Shown here in pieces: positions 31,855 through 41,725 of a stretch of 42,651 bases of DNA (the stretch's first letter is position 1; each line of letters opens with the position of its first letter). The stretch covers positions 1 to 42,651 of the IMG/VR virus record IMGVR_UViG_3300037558_000671, one strand, 5' to 3'. The DNA is from a virus. The position numbers and the translations under genes were made by a program. The notes beneath the pieces are model-generated. The model had not been told where the DNA came from and searched no databases. It saw only the letters and a list, made by a program, of their open reading frames with translations.

Positions 31855-34800
31855 ATGGAACAAGATTACTCTACGGAGGATATTGTCGAAGCACGTCTAA
31901 ACCAAATAGACGAACACTTAAACACAGAAACACAAGCTGATGAAGTAGCTGTTGAAGATCTACCAGACTTACCTCAAGTAGAACCTGCTATTGAGCCACC
32001 AGAAGACGTTAAAGTTAGAGGTGCTGAAATTGCTCCTCCAGAAAATTACCAACCTGGTGATGTTCCCTATCATTTAATTGGTCAAGAACCTCCTGATAAA
32101 AATGACGTTGGACGTCAATTGGTAGAGTCTTTAGACAAACCAGCAGAAGAGTATGGTTTAAAAGAAAATATTCTTGAAGGTTCGATGGCTCTTGTACAGG
32201 GTCATCTTACTGGATTACGGTCTTTAACAACTTTAAAAGAACGTTATGAAGACATGTTGGCCGGCGAAAACGTTGGCGGTAAAGAATATACTCCTGAATG
32301 GGATCCTTTACAAAATATTAGTACTCCTATTTTAAAATCAAAATGGGGGCCTTATCTTGAAAACGTTGCTCACTATAGCACTATTGGTGCACCGATGGCT
32401 GTTACTGGCTTAGGTCCATTAGCTGTAACTGGTTTATCTGCTGCTATGTCAGACAAGTCACAGCAAGCTGATACAGATCTTATAAGCGGACTCCAAGCAC
32501 TTATGCCTTTTCTCAACGACGTTCCGTTGATTAGAGACCTAGATGTAGAAGACATCGATCATCCGCTGCTAAAAACAGCTAAGCACATGCTGCAAGAGAT
32601 GGGTATAGTTTTTGGGTTGAATAAAGCTATTGAAGCTTTGTTTCCCGGTAACCCTAAACTCAAAGATCTTCATGCTGCTGAACAAGCTGACATGGACCGT
32701 CAAATTGGTGAAATGGCTATTGAACAGGTACGTGTACGAGATTTAGGTCCTACACCACTTGGGCAAATAGCTGGTCAAGGTGATGTGCCTAGACTGCCTC
32801 CTGCAGAATTCCAAGGTTATGCTAACAAACCTGTTGCTGAATTACACCAAGGCAATGCATCTCCTACAGGCAAACCTAGTAAAGTGCTAGACCAGCTTAA
32901 CCGCATTGACAAAGAAAACATTACTAATGGCACTACTGATCCTATTTTTACCCGTGCTCAAACACGTCGCATGGCTAACGAAAACGGAATGGGTGCTGAC
33001 GAGATGCGTGACATTGCTCAAGACCTTATGTCTAGTGAGCGTTATGCTGATCTTGTAGAAGAAGCTACCACAGCACGTAAAACTGTATCTGAAGTGTTCG
33101 AGCCTTCTTACAGACGGATGCAACAGATCATTGGTCACGATGCAATGAAATTGCCTCCAGAAGAATATTACAAACTTATTCTAGATGATGCTCCGATGCA
33201 AACAGGTGCAGGCCCTGCTACCGGTAATATTGCTTCTATTTCTAGCGAAAACGTTGTGGTTACCGACCTGGTGGTCAGTCACTTGCTTAAGCAAGCACAG
33301 ACTCAAGCTAAAGCTGCTCGTGAAATTATGGAGTACGCTGATATTTGGGCTATCGATGGTCCGATGACTGGAATACGTGACAACATTGTATTTGGCTTAG
33401 GACAAGCACGCCGTGCTCGTAAACTTGCATCTTACAATCTTTCCAAGTTACGCCAAAAAGATGGTCCACTTAAATTTAATTCTCCTGATCTTACCCCTGA
33501 AGAGTTTGTTAGAAACCTTGATGAAGATTTTGCAAGCACACGTGCAAATATTGACTTTTTCTTTCAAGTTGTAGAAGAGATGGGAGATCCAGATCTTAAC
33601 AAAGCTATTGTTGACATATTCTCTTCTTCAGAAAACACTCGCAACTGGCTTGACCTTGAAGCTTACATGCGTAAAAAAGTACGTGGTGGTGATTTTGTAG
33701 TATCTACTAAAGGAGATTTACGTAAAAAATCTGGCGCTTTGATTCGTGAAATGCAAGGCGTGTGGATGAACAGCGCACTAAACAGCCCTAAGACTCCTCA
33801 ACGTGCTATGATTGGTACGGCTGAACTTACGTTTTTCCGTGCTCTTAGCCGTATGATGGGTGCTCATGCCCGTAAACTTGTAGGTGCTGGTGATGAAGCA
33901 GGGTTTGATGCTATTGAAGCTACCGCTGAGTTTGCAGCATTTTTTGAAGCATTGCCTGATGCTTGGAAAATTTTCGCTTCTCGTACTAAACAAAATTATA
34001 GTAATGGTGGTTCTTACAGCAGCCGATTCCAGCGTTATAACAAAGATGAATTTAACTGGGATTGGGCAGATAAGTTTTACAGCCAACGTGGTAGTAAAGC
34101 TGACAAAGCTTGGTATAATACATCTAAAGCGTTTAGGTGGTTTAACTCATCTACCAAAATTCCTGCACTTATATCGTCTTATGCACCCCGTATAATGGGA
34201 CCAATGGATGAAGGTTGGACATTTGTTGCTGCTAAAATGCGTTCAAAAGGTTTAGCATATCGTGCTGCTTTAGAGGAGCAAGCACGTGGTAGCTTGGCTG
34301 AAATTACACCTGAAGTAATAAAACGTGCTGATGAATTATATTTTAATAAGTTATTAGACTCTGAGGGTAACATTGATATATTTAAAGATCCTTATCTTGC
34401 TAAACGTGTGCAAGAAAACACTCTTACAACACCACTAGAAGGTATTCCAAAAGGGTTACAGTCGTTCATGAACAGTCATCCTATTCTTGGCCGAATGATG
34501 GCATTTGCTACCCCTGGATTTAACGATATTAAACTCAACTTAGATAACATCCCTCTTACTGGTGCTGCTTTTGGTGAGCAAAAAGCTATTCTTAAAGCTA
34601 CACCAGAAAATTGGCAAGAAACAGTTGGACGTTACGGTATTAAAAACCTTGGAGATTTAGAAGCTGCAAAAAGTGATGTAGTGGGTCGTCAAATTATCGG
34701 CACTATGGTTGCCATGAAATATGCTCATGATTATCTACAAGGAGCAGCATCTGGTGGGGGTGACATCGACCCAGCTCAAGAACGTGCTTTAAGAGCAGCA

Positions 34801-35820
34801 GGTGCAAGAACAGATCAAATAAGAGTAGGTCCTGTCGGTATTCCTATCAGCTTAATACAAACTCATCATCTTATGCTTAGATTAATGTCTGTTATAGGTG
34901 ATAATGCACACAAGATGGGAACTGAGTGGGTTGATAGTGCACATGTTAAGCTTATTGCTGCACTGGCTGATGCTATTACCAGCAGTTCTATGTTAAGTCA
35001 ATTAAACGACTTAATTGATCTTATTACTTTTCAACCTGATGCTAGTGTTGGACGTGTTATTGCAAGTCAAGTCAATACACAATTTCCTTATGGTGGGTCG
35101 CGGAATGATCTTGGAAACGTGCTAAATCCTTATTTAAAAGAAATTAACGCGGACATTATATCTTCTGTTTTAAACCGTAACAAATTTCTTGGAAGTGTTG
35201 GTGGGGAAAACAATCCGTTTGAGTTACCTGATAAAACAAACATTCTTAACGGTAACAAACTAAATCAACAACCACCTTTTATCAAATTTTTTAACGCTGT
35301 ATCTGCTGTACCTTTAGACCTTAGTAGTGAGTCTAAAGCTTTAGATTTATTGCTAGATTCTAATTACAACATGCGTACGTTGACTTTTAATTCTCCTGAT
35401 GGTATTTCTTTACAGGATAATCCTGACGTTCGAGCTGCATATCAAAAAGCTATCGGTGATTGGAGAGGCAGTAAACCAGGTGAGAGTGGAAAGAGCATTG
35501 AAGAAATATTAAACATGTATGCTGAACGGGAAGAAGTACAAAATTCTATTCGCATGATGAAAACAGAAGTCGGTTATTTAACTAAATTTAACGCTGTGTT
35601 TGGAGATAAAAAAGCTCAACAATTACTTAAACGTGACCCTATGAAGTACACTCACAACAAACTTATTCATAGTTTGTTTAACCGTGCTCGTAACGAGGCT
35701 TGGCAAAGCCTAGGTGACCGTGAAGACGTACAACAACTAGAGGCTGAAGCACAAGACCTTAGAGCAGCAGAATACCAAATGGGATTACTCCAACCCGTCC
35801 TTGACTTTAACAATCCATGA
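31855..35820 (+). CDS. Internal virion protein gp16-like (largest core protein)
   Basis: 1321 residues (T7 gp16 1318). Ejected into the host with the genome and pulling DNA in, by family knowledge. The N-terminus (residues 1-80) is acidic and Pro-rich, and I do not see the lytic transglycosylase motif of T7 gp16. A hydrophobic Gly/Ala stretch near 175-200 (TIGAPMAVTGLGPLAVTGLS) may insert in membrane. The remainder is mostly helical and ends in the tail-fibre overlap (ATGA). A/T-rich codons throughout. Confidence 0.88.
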   Translation: MEQDYSTEDIVEARLNQIDEHLNTETQADEVAVEDLPDLPQVEPAIEPPEDVKVRGAEIAPPENYQPGDVPYHLIGQEPPDKNDVGRQLVESLDKPAEEYGLKENILEGSMALVQGHLTGLRSLTTLKERYEDMLAGENVGGKEYTPEWDPLQNISTPILKSKWGPYLENVAHYSTIGAPMAVTGLGPLAVTGLSAAMSDKSQQADTDLISGLQALMPFLNDVPLIRDLDVEDIDHPLLKTAKHMLQEMGIVFGLNKAIEALFPGNPKLKDLHAAEQADMDRQIGEMAIEQVRVRDLGPTPLGQIAGQGDVPRLPPAEFQGYANKPVAELHQGNASPTGKPSKVLDQLNRIDKENITNGTTDPIFTRAQTRRMANENGMGADEMRDIAQDLMSSERYADLVEEATTARKTVSEVFEPSYRRMQQIIGHDAMKLPPEEYYKLILDDAPMQTGAGPATGNIASISSENVVVTDLVVSHLLKQAQTQAKAAREIMEYADIWAIDGPMTGIRDNIVFGLGQARRARKLASYNLSKLRQKDGPLKFNSPDLTPEEFVRNLDEDFASTRANIDFFFQVVEEMGDPDLNKAIVDIFSSSENTRNWLDLEAYMRKKVRGGDFVVSTKGDLRKKSGALIREMQGVWMNSALNSPKTPQRAMIGTAELTFFRALSRMMGAHARKLVGAGDEAGFDAIEATAEFAAFFEALPDAWKIFASRTKQNYSNGGSYSSRFQRYNKDEFNWDWADKFYSQRGSKADKAWYNTSKAFRWFNSSTKIPALISSYAPRIMGPMDEGWTFVAAKMRSKGLAYRAALEEQARGSLAEITPEVIKRADELYFNKLLDSEGNIDIFKDPYLAKRVQENTLTTPLEGIPKGLQSFMNSHPILGRMMAFATPGFNDIKLNLDNIPLTGAAFGEQKAILKATPENWQETVGRYGIKNLGDLEAAKSDVVGRQIIGTMVAMKYAHDYLQGAASGGGDIDPAQERALRAAGARTDQIRVGPVGIPISLIQTHHLMLRLMSVIGDNAHKMGTEWVDSAHVKLIAALADAITSSSMLSQLNDLIDLITFQPDASVGRVIASQVNTQFPYGGSRNDLGNVLNPYLKEINADIISSVLNRNKFLGSVGGENNPFELPDKTNILNGNKLNQQPPFIKFFNAVSAVPLDLSSESKALDLLLDSNYNMRTLTFNSPDGISLQDNPDVRAAYQKAIGDWRGSKPGESGKSIEEILNMYAEREEVQNSIRMMKTEVGYLTKFNAVFGDKKAQQLLKRDPMKYTHNKLIHSLFNRARNEAWQSLGDREDVQQLEAEAQDLRAAEYQMGLLQPVLDFNNP

Positions 35821-38800
35821 CTATTAGAACTCCAAACAACTCTTACTATGTAAGCGGTGCTTCGGGCGGGCAGAACCACACACTCCCGTTTGGTGCGGAC
35901 CGCTTTGAAGACGACGACCTTTTTGTGTATGTATGGAATGCAGGCACAGAAGCTTGGGACAAAAAAACAGTAACAACCCATTACACTGTTAGCTCAACAC
36001 AGGTATCATTTACTTCTAGCCACATTCCTAGCACGCGGGTCATTGTACTGCGTAAAACTGATGTAGACGAAGATCATCCTAAGTCTGATTTTGTAGCAGG
36101 TGCATCCATCAAAGCACAAGATCTCGACAACAACCAGATCCAAGCATTACGTGGTATTAAAGAACTGCGTGATCAAAAGTTATCGGCAGTTCCATCTATT
36201 GCGGAAGACGGTACTCCGTCAAACCCTAAAATGTATGTCAATCTTGACATGAATGGCTATAAGGTTATTAACCAACCTGCCGGCTATATCACATCAACTG
36301 ACATTTTTGATGGCACCATTGTTACAGCAGATTTAGCAAATAGTTCTGTTACTGATAATAAACTAGCTTCAGACGCAGTAACTACTGACAAGATTAATGA
36401 CGCAGCAGTAACTACTGCAAAGCTGGCAAACAACTCTGTTACCTCAGCCAAGATTGCTGACGGTGGTATTGCTACTGCTGACCTTGCAAATGACGCTGTT
36501 ACCAGTGCCAAGATCGAAGACAATGCAGTCATCGAATCTAAGATTACTAATGGTGCTGTAACAACCAACAAGATTGCTGACAACAATGTCACGACTGCAA
36601 AGATACTTGACGCGAATGTCACCACTGCAAAGATTGCCGATGCGAATGTCACCACCGATAAGGTGGCTGACTCTGCGGTAACTACGGCAAAGATTGCAGG
36701 TGATGCAGTCACCAGCGCAAAGCTGGCTGATTCTGCTGTGACCTCGGCCAAGATTGCTGATGGCACGATCAGCAGTGCTGACATCGGTGATGGTCAGGTG
36801 GCTACGGCCAAGCTGGCTACTGGTTCAGTAATCGAAGCCAAGATTGCTAACGATGCAGTCACGAACTCGAAAATTGCTGCTGGAGCTGTAACTCAGCTTG
36901 AACTGGCTTTGAGTGCTGTCACTACAGATAAGATCGCTGACGATGCGGTTACATCAGCAAAAATTGCTGATGATGCTGTTGTTACTGCTGCTATTGCTGA
37001 TAATGCCATCACTTCTGCACAGATCGCTGCCAACGCTGTTGGGGCTACTGAGTTAGCTAATAATGCAGTCGATGGTCCTGCTATTGCTAACAATGCTGTT
37101 GGTTCTGACAAGATTGTTGACGGCAACATTACTACGGCCAAGCTGGCTACTGGTTCTGTAACCTCCGGTAAGATTGCCAATCTTGGTGTTACTACTGGAA
37201 AGATTGCTAATAACGCTGTAACCGTTGACAAAATCAACGATGGTGAAATTACAGTCGCTAAGATGGATGGTGCTGCTGTTGTTATTAACAGCGAGCAAGC
37301 TGCAAGTACTCCTAACGACACGTCGTTCTTTACGACCTCTGCAAGTGACGGTCGCTACTTCCGACAGGACAGCACTGAGACTATTAGCTCTGGTGTGGCC
37401 TGGTCTGGAAGCGATACGAAAATTGCAACTACTGGAGCCATTGATGCACGTATTGTTGACCTTGTGGAAGAGGTTGGTGGATTCGTTCCTATTGCTAACG
37501 AGACCAGTTTTCCGGCTCTTAACCCTGATGTTAATAACGGTGCAGGTACTATCGTCAGCGTTTCGGCTATTGGTACATCTCGTACTCCTAGCTCGGGATC
37601 AGTCACGATTGCCAACGGAGCAGGATCAGGAAACACAGTAACTATTACTGGTGTTGGTTCTCAGGTGCTTACCGCTGGTTTTGGCATGTTGGTCGAAACA
37701 ACCGGAACACTACATACATATGCGTTCCATCGTCTGTCGGCTCCTGCCACCAACGTAAACACAGTCGCGACAAACATCACCTCGGTTAATACTGCTGCGG
37801 TAAACATCAATAGTGTTGCTAACTTTGCTGATGTCTATCAGGTAAGTGCACAAGACCCCACAACTCGTGGAACTGGCGGAAACGTTGTAGAGGGTGACCT
37901 GTATTACAACACTGCTCAGAACGTCATGAAGGCGTACAACGGTAGTTCGTTTGACAAGATCACTCCTGACGGGTCACAGCTAAATGACATCGCCATTGTT
38001 GCTAATGACATGTCTACTGTCAGTGACTTAGGTTCTGTAGGTGACGCTCTACTGTCTGGTCAGACTGGTGGTGCATTGGAGATTTGTGGAGATAATATCT
38101 CTGATATTCAGGCTGTAGAGAACTCTATTGCTAACGTCAACATTGTTGCCGGTAATACTACCAACGTAAATACTGTTGCTGGTATCTCTGCAAACGTAAC
38201 GACTGTTGCTGGTGTTGCAGCGAATGTAACTACCGTTGCTGGTAATAACTCTAACGTAACTGCCGTAGCTGGTAACGCTACTAACATCAATACTGTTGCT
38301 GGTAATAACGCTAACGTAACTAAGGTTGGTGTTATTGATAGTGATGTCACTGATGTTGCTGCTATCGACAGTAATGTAACTACGGTTGCCGGTATAGCTA
38401 GCAATGTCACTACTGTCGCTGGCGTATCTGCAAATGTCACTACTGTTGCTGGTATTTCTGGCAACGTGACTGCTGTTGCTAACAGTAATGCCAACGTTAC
38501 TACTGTTGCTGGGTCTATCAGTAACGTCAACACGGTTGCGACCGGTATAGCAGACGTAAATCGTTATGCAAATGAATATGTCATTCAAGCCGGTATTCCT
38601 AGCAGCCCGTCTGCTGGCGACCTTTGGTACAACACCAGTGGAAACACGCTGAACTACTACAGCGGTTCAGCCTTTGTGGGCATTGCTCCAGGTATTTCTT
38701 CTGTCTCTAATGACAGCAGCCCTATCCTTGGTGGCAATTTAAACGCAAATAACAGGGACATTACAAATGGGGGTACATTTACTGCTGCCTCGTTTGTTGG

Positions 38801-38900
38801 TGCACTTACTGGCAATTCAACTGGTCTTAGCGGTACTCCGAATATCACTGTCGGAACTGTTGACGGTTCAAATCTTTCTATCGACTTCGGCACTCTCTAA
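35817..38900 (+). CDS. Tail fibre protein (T7 gp17-like N-terminus) with long repeats
   Basis: 1027 residues. Residues 1-130 match the T7 gp17 tail-attachment domain (NNSYYVSGASGGQNHTLPFG, VIVLRKTDVDEDHPKSDF, NNQIQALRGIKELRDQKL). Residues about 170-475 are roughly 30 copies of a decapeptide-like unit of the form A-V-T-T-A-K-I-A-D-x, and about 750-890 hold a second family of N-V-T-T-V-A-G-x-x-A units. Both should form trimeric beta-helix or triple-beta shafts. Between them is a globular part with FFTTSASDGRYFRQDS. The C-terminal tip is short. Overlaps gp16 by ATGA. Confidence 0.92.
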   Translation: MTIRTPNNSYYVSGASGGQNHTLPFGADRFEDDDLFVYVWNAGTEAWDKKTVTTHYTVSSTQVSFTSSHIPSTRVIVLRKTDVDEDHPKSDFVAGASIKAQDLDNNQIQALRGIKELRDQKLSAVPSIAEDGTPSNPKMYVNLDMNGYKVINQPAGYITSTDIFDGTIVTADLANSSVTDNKLASDAVTTDKINDAAVTTAKLANNSVTSAKIADGGIATADLANDAVTSAKIEDNAVIESKITNGAVTTNKIADNNVTTAKILDANVTTAKIADANVTTDKVADSAVTTAKIAGDAVTSAKLADSAVTSAKIADGTISSADIGDGQVATAKLATGSVIEAKIANDAVTNSKIAAGAVTQLELALSAVTTDKIADDAVTSAKIADDAVVTAAIADNAITSAQIAANAVGATELANNAVDGPAIANNAVGSDKIVDGNITTAKLATGSVTSGKIANLGVTTGKIANNAVTVDKINDGEITVAKMDGAAVVINSEQAASTPNDTSFFTTSASDGRYFRQDSTETISSGVAWSGSDTKIATTGAIDARIVDLVEEVGGFVPIANETSFPALNPDVNNGAGTIVSVSAIGTSRTPSSGSVTIANGAGSGNTVTITGVGSQVLTAGFGMLVETTGTLHTYAFHRLSAPATNVNTVATNITSVNTAAVNINSVANFADVYQVSAQDPTTRGTGGNVVEGDLYYNTAQNVMKAYNGSSFDKITPDGSQLNDIAIVANDMSTVSDLGSVGDALLSGQTGGALEICGDNISDIQAVENSIANVNIVAGNTTNVNTVAGISANVTTVAGVAANVTTVAGNNSNVTAVAGNATNINTVAGNNANVTKVGVIDSDVTDVAAIDSNVTTVAGIASNVTTVAGVSANVTTVAGISGNVTAVANSNANVTTVAGSISNVNTVATGIADVNRYANEYVIQAGIPSSPSAGDLWYNTSGNTLNYYSGSAFVGIAPGISSVSNDSSPILGGNLNANNRDITNGGTFTAASFVGALTGNSTGLSGTPNITVGTVDGSNLSIDFGTL

Positions 38901-38902
38901 TA

Positions 38903-40537
38903 ATGGCAAAACTACTTAAACTTCGACGCGGAACCACCTCTCAGCACAGCTCATTTACAGGTGCCGAAGGTGAACTAACAGTCGATACAACTAAAGACAC
39001 AGCCGTCGTACATGACGGATCTACAGCGGGCGGTCGTCCGCTTCTAAGAGAAGACCTCGACAACATGCCTGCCTCCGGTGTGAGTGCAGGTACTTATGGT
39101 TCAAGCTCTGCTATTCCTGCACTTACGGTTGACGCAAAGGGTCGAGTAACTGGGGCTACTACCACTGCAATCGACAGCACTGCTATCACTAATGGCACGT
39201 CAAACGTGTCAGTGGCATCTAACGCTGACATTACTTTTACCCGTAGTGGTACAGAAAGATTCCGTGTCGATAGCAGTGGCGGAAGGTTGCTTGATGGCAA
39301 CAAAATGCAGTTTGGAGATGCTAACGACCTCCAGATTTATCACAATGGAACTAATACTTACCTAGACAACAATACAGGTGGTATTATTATACGAAATAAT
39401 GTTGATGCAGACGTAGGCGGTGATATTTATATCCAGGCTAAGTCTGGAGAAAATAGTATTGCATGTTATGATGATTCTACTGTAGAACTTTACTACGACA
39501 ACTCCAAGAAATTTGAAACCACTAATGTTGGTGTTGCCGTAACAGGAAACATCACACTATCAGGAACAGTTGACGGTAGAGATGTAGCTGCTGACGGTAC
39601 TAAATTAGACAGTATTGAAGCTTCAGCTACTGCTGACCAATCTGCTGCTGAAATCCTTACTGCAATTAAAACAGTTGATGGTAGTGGTTCTGGTCTAGAT
39701 GCTGATTTGCTTGATGGTCAGTCTTCTGCTTACTACCGCGATGCAAGCAACCTGAATGCAGGCACAATCTCTGCATCACGACTACCAACAATCAACTCTG
39801 TGCCTACTGGTGCAATCTTCTTGTGGTCTGGTGCTGCTAACTCCCTTCCTACTGGTTATGTCTTGTGTAATGGAAGTAATAGCACCCCTAACCTTCAGAA
39901 CCGTTTTGTTATAGGTGCTGGTGATAGCTATGCAGTTGATGCAACTGGCGGTGCTACTACCGTAACTTTGGCGACTGCTAACCTGCCAAGTCATACGCAC
40001 TCGACTGGCAACCACACACACAGTGTTGGTAACCACAGTCACAACGTTAATAACCACACCCACAGTTTCGGCAATCATAGTCATAACGTAAATAACCATA
40101 CGCACTCGACGCCGAATCATAACCACAATATGAATAGCCACACACACAGTACCAACAATACTGGTGGTCATACTCATAACACTACGTTCTACAGCTTTGA
40201 AAACAATTATCCAAACCAGAATGGCGTTCCTGTAAGGTACTCAGCTAATCACCAGGCTGGTAATTTCGCTACGAGTAGTACAGGTAACCACTCACACAAC
40301 ACTAACTCTGGTACTTCAAACACCAACGCAAGTGGTGGTGGAAATACTGGTAACTCTGCGCCTAGTACCAGCAACACAGGCGGTGGAACTACTGGTAACA
40401 CTGCTCCAAGTACCTCTAATGCAGGTGCCCTAACTTCCGGCGCTACAAGTGCAGGAACTACTGGGGGAACTGGTAGTGGGTCTGCTGTTAATAAGCTACC
40501 TCCCTACTATGCACTGTGTTACATCATGAAGACCTGA
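38903..40537 (+). CDS. Second fibre / tail-collar-like protein with His-rich repeats
   Basis: 544 residues. The N-terminus (LLKLRRGTTSQHSSFTGAEG, ELTVDTTKDTAVVHDG) is the fibre-attachment module also found in tropism-determinant-type proteins. Residues about 295-350 form a tail-collar-like region (GAIFLWSGAANSLPTGYVLC, then NRFVIGAGDSYAVDATGG). Then comes a His-rich region with H-x-H motifs repeated about every 6-7 residues (SHTHSTGNHTHSVGNHSHN and on), of the kind that coordinates iron along T4 gp37, and a Ser/Thr/Asn/Gly-rich C-terminal part ending PPYYALCYIMK. Probably the receptor-binding tip. Begins 2 bases after the gp17-like stop. Confidence 0.85.
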   Translation: MAKLLKLRRGTTSQHSSFTGAEGELTVDTTKDTAVVHDGSTAGGRPLLREDLDNMPASGVSAGTYGSSSAIPALTVDAKGRVTGATTTAIDSTAITNGTSNVSVASNADITFTRSGTERFRVDSSGGRLLDGNKMQFGDANDLQIYHNGTNTYLDNNTGGIIIRNNVDADVGGDIYIQAKSGENSIACYDDSTVELYYDNSKKFETTNVGVAVTGNITLSGTVDGRDVAADGTKLDSIEASATADQSAAEILTAIKTVDGSGSGLDADLLDGQSSAYYRDASNLNAGTISASRLPTINSVPTGAIFLWSGAANSLPTGYVLCNGSNSTPNLQNRFVIGAGDSYAVDATGGATTVTLATANLPSHTHSTGNHTHSVGNHSHNVNNHTHSFGNHSHNVNNHTHSTPNHNHNMNSHTHSTNNTGGHTHNTTFYSFENNYPNQNGVPVRYSANHQAGNFATSSTGNHSHNTNSGTSNTNASGGGNTGNSAPSTSNTGGGTTGNTAPSTSNAGALTSGATSAGTTGGTGSGSAVNKLPPYYALCYIMKT

Positions 40538-40581
40538 TAAAAAACTACTCTTTTTGTACGAAACAAGACGTGTCTCAGTCA

Positions 40582-41007
40582 ATGGTTTTGACTAAGCGCG
40601 TCTATTGTTCTCAACCAGAGTTGTTTGTAGAAAGCCTTACACGGTTGCAATCTGAGGATTTTAATCGTGTAAAAATCCCCTTATTTGATTTTAAAATTAA
40701 AGACAATATTTTGACTATAGAAGTTGAGTACATCAAAGGTTATGCCATTGGTACTTGCTCTACGTTTCGCAAAACGATTTTAGAAGACGTTGTTCAACGT
40801 GATTCTGAATGGACTTTTGACGATTACATGTTCCACAATTTTGTTATACCGACGAGTCTAGACAGTGTATATGCCGTTGACTTGCTTTCATATAGACATT
40901 TCCCTGACATGAATGTACGTCATTCTCGTTGGTTCCAACAAAGAAACCCCCACACTCTACGATCCCTTTTCCACCATGAAATTTTTGGCCCGCAACCTGT
41001 TTACTGA
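40582..41007 (+). CDS. Conserved cyanophage protein, possibly degenerate kinase-like
   Basis: 141 residues from ATG 40582; the frame is open back to a GTG at 40516 inside the fibre gene. Segments LTIEVEYIKGYAIG (about 50-64), FDDYMFHNFVIP and YAVDLLSYRHFP resemble the hinge, the D-x-x-x-x-N catalytic loop and the metal-binding D of small kinase-like folds. The N-lobe is short and the Gly loop is missing. So it is a compact or degenerate kinase-like protein at best, or an unrelated conserved family. It overlaps the dioxygenase gene by 32 bases. Confidence 0.5.
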   Translation: MVLTKRVYCSQPELFVESLTRLQSEDFNRVKIPLFDFKIKDNILTIEVEYIKGYAIGTCSTFRKTILEDVVQRDSEWTFDDYMFHNFVIPTSLDSVYAVDLLSYRHFPDMNVRHSRWFQQRNPHTLRSLFHHEIFGPQPVY

Positions 41008-41716
41008 AAGCATTCTCCAACTTCCTAATCAACTAACGCGAGAGTTCTGTAAATCTTGCATTGAAAAATACGAAACAGATTTACGTAAAACAAGCGGTCG
41101 AACGGCTGCTGGTCACGATGTAAAAGTAAAACAATCTACTGATCTAATGATTTCTCAGTTAGATGACTGGCATATCGAAGATGATACATTTAATGAAGCT
41201 CTTTCAAATGGATTGGAAAAGTATAATGCTCATATGAGGAAAGTTTTTTCTGAACATATGGCTGGCGATTTTTCTGCTGGTTTTGACACAGGGTATCAGA
41301 TCCAACGTACTACTCCAGGTGGTTTTTATGACTGGCACCACGATGCATGTGATACTCGGTATTTAACTTTCATCTTTTATCTTAACGACATTAAACATAA
41401 GGGTTACACGGAATTTATTGATGGAACACGTGTCCAGCCTAAAGCTGGAAAATTGTTGATATTTCCTGCAACAAACCAGTATGTACATCGTGGTGTTGCT
41501 CCTAAAAATGAGGTTAAGTATTTAATGACTGGTTGGATTTATAGCCGACTTTCAGGCGACCCTCAGGTCATGGATTCTTCTAACGAATACAAGGATATGA
41601 AACAAAGAATTGTTGATTTAGAAGCCTGCCTTCCTGAAAATAATCATCATGAAGAGCACATTGGTGGTCATACTCCGCCAGAAGGTGATATTGCTAATTC
41701 ATACGGACACTCCTAA
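40976..41716 (+). CDS. 2OG-Fe(II) dioxygenase, prolyl-4-hydroxylase type
   Basis: Uses 2-oxoglutarate and O2 to hydroxylate a protein or nucleic acid substrate. 246 residues from ATG 40976, preferred over the upstream in-frame ATG at 40913, which would overlap the preceding gene by 95 bases. Iron ligands: H121-x-D123 (DWHHDAC) and distal H171 (YVHRGV), with R172 or K181 as the likely 2OG anchor. The TFIFYLND, GYTEFIDG and GKLLIFPA strands between them are typical of the double-stranded beta-helix. Acidic tail with a Glu/His-rich end. Common in cyanophages; target unknown. Confidence 0.88.
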   Translation: MKFLARNLFTESILQLPNQLTREFCKSCIEKYETDLRKTSGRTAAGHDVKVKQSTDLMISQLDDWHIEDDTFNEALSNGLEKYNAHMRKVFSEHMAGDFSAGFDTGYQIQRTTPGGFYDWHHDACDTRYLTFIFYLNDIKHKGYTEFIDGTRVQPKAGKLLIFPATNQYVHRGVAPKNEVKYLMTGWIYSRLSGDPQVMDSSNEYKDMKQRIVDLEACLPENNHHEEHIGGHTPPEGDIANSYGHS

Positions 41717-41725
41717 TTTTTTAAT

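Noticed and set aside
32370-32379. A 10-base match to the core of the T7 promoter (CTCACTATAG)
   Set aside because: Only the 3' half of a T7 promoter is matched, it lies in the middle of the gp16-like coding sequence, and this phage's polymerase is too distant from T7 to assume the same promoter.
36284-36784. Long reverse-strand ORFs (up to about 180 codons) across the fibre repeats, also at 36893-37321 and 38049-38588
   Set aside because: They mirror the repeated codons of the + strand fibre gene, have repetitive low-complexity sequence, no ribosome-binding sites, and no other gene in the window is on the - strand.
36300-38560. CRISPR-like array because of regularly spaced repeats
   Set aside because: The repeats are in-frame coding repeats of the fibre with degenerate codons and no unique spacers.
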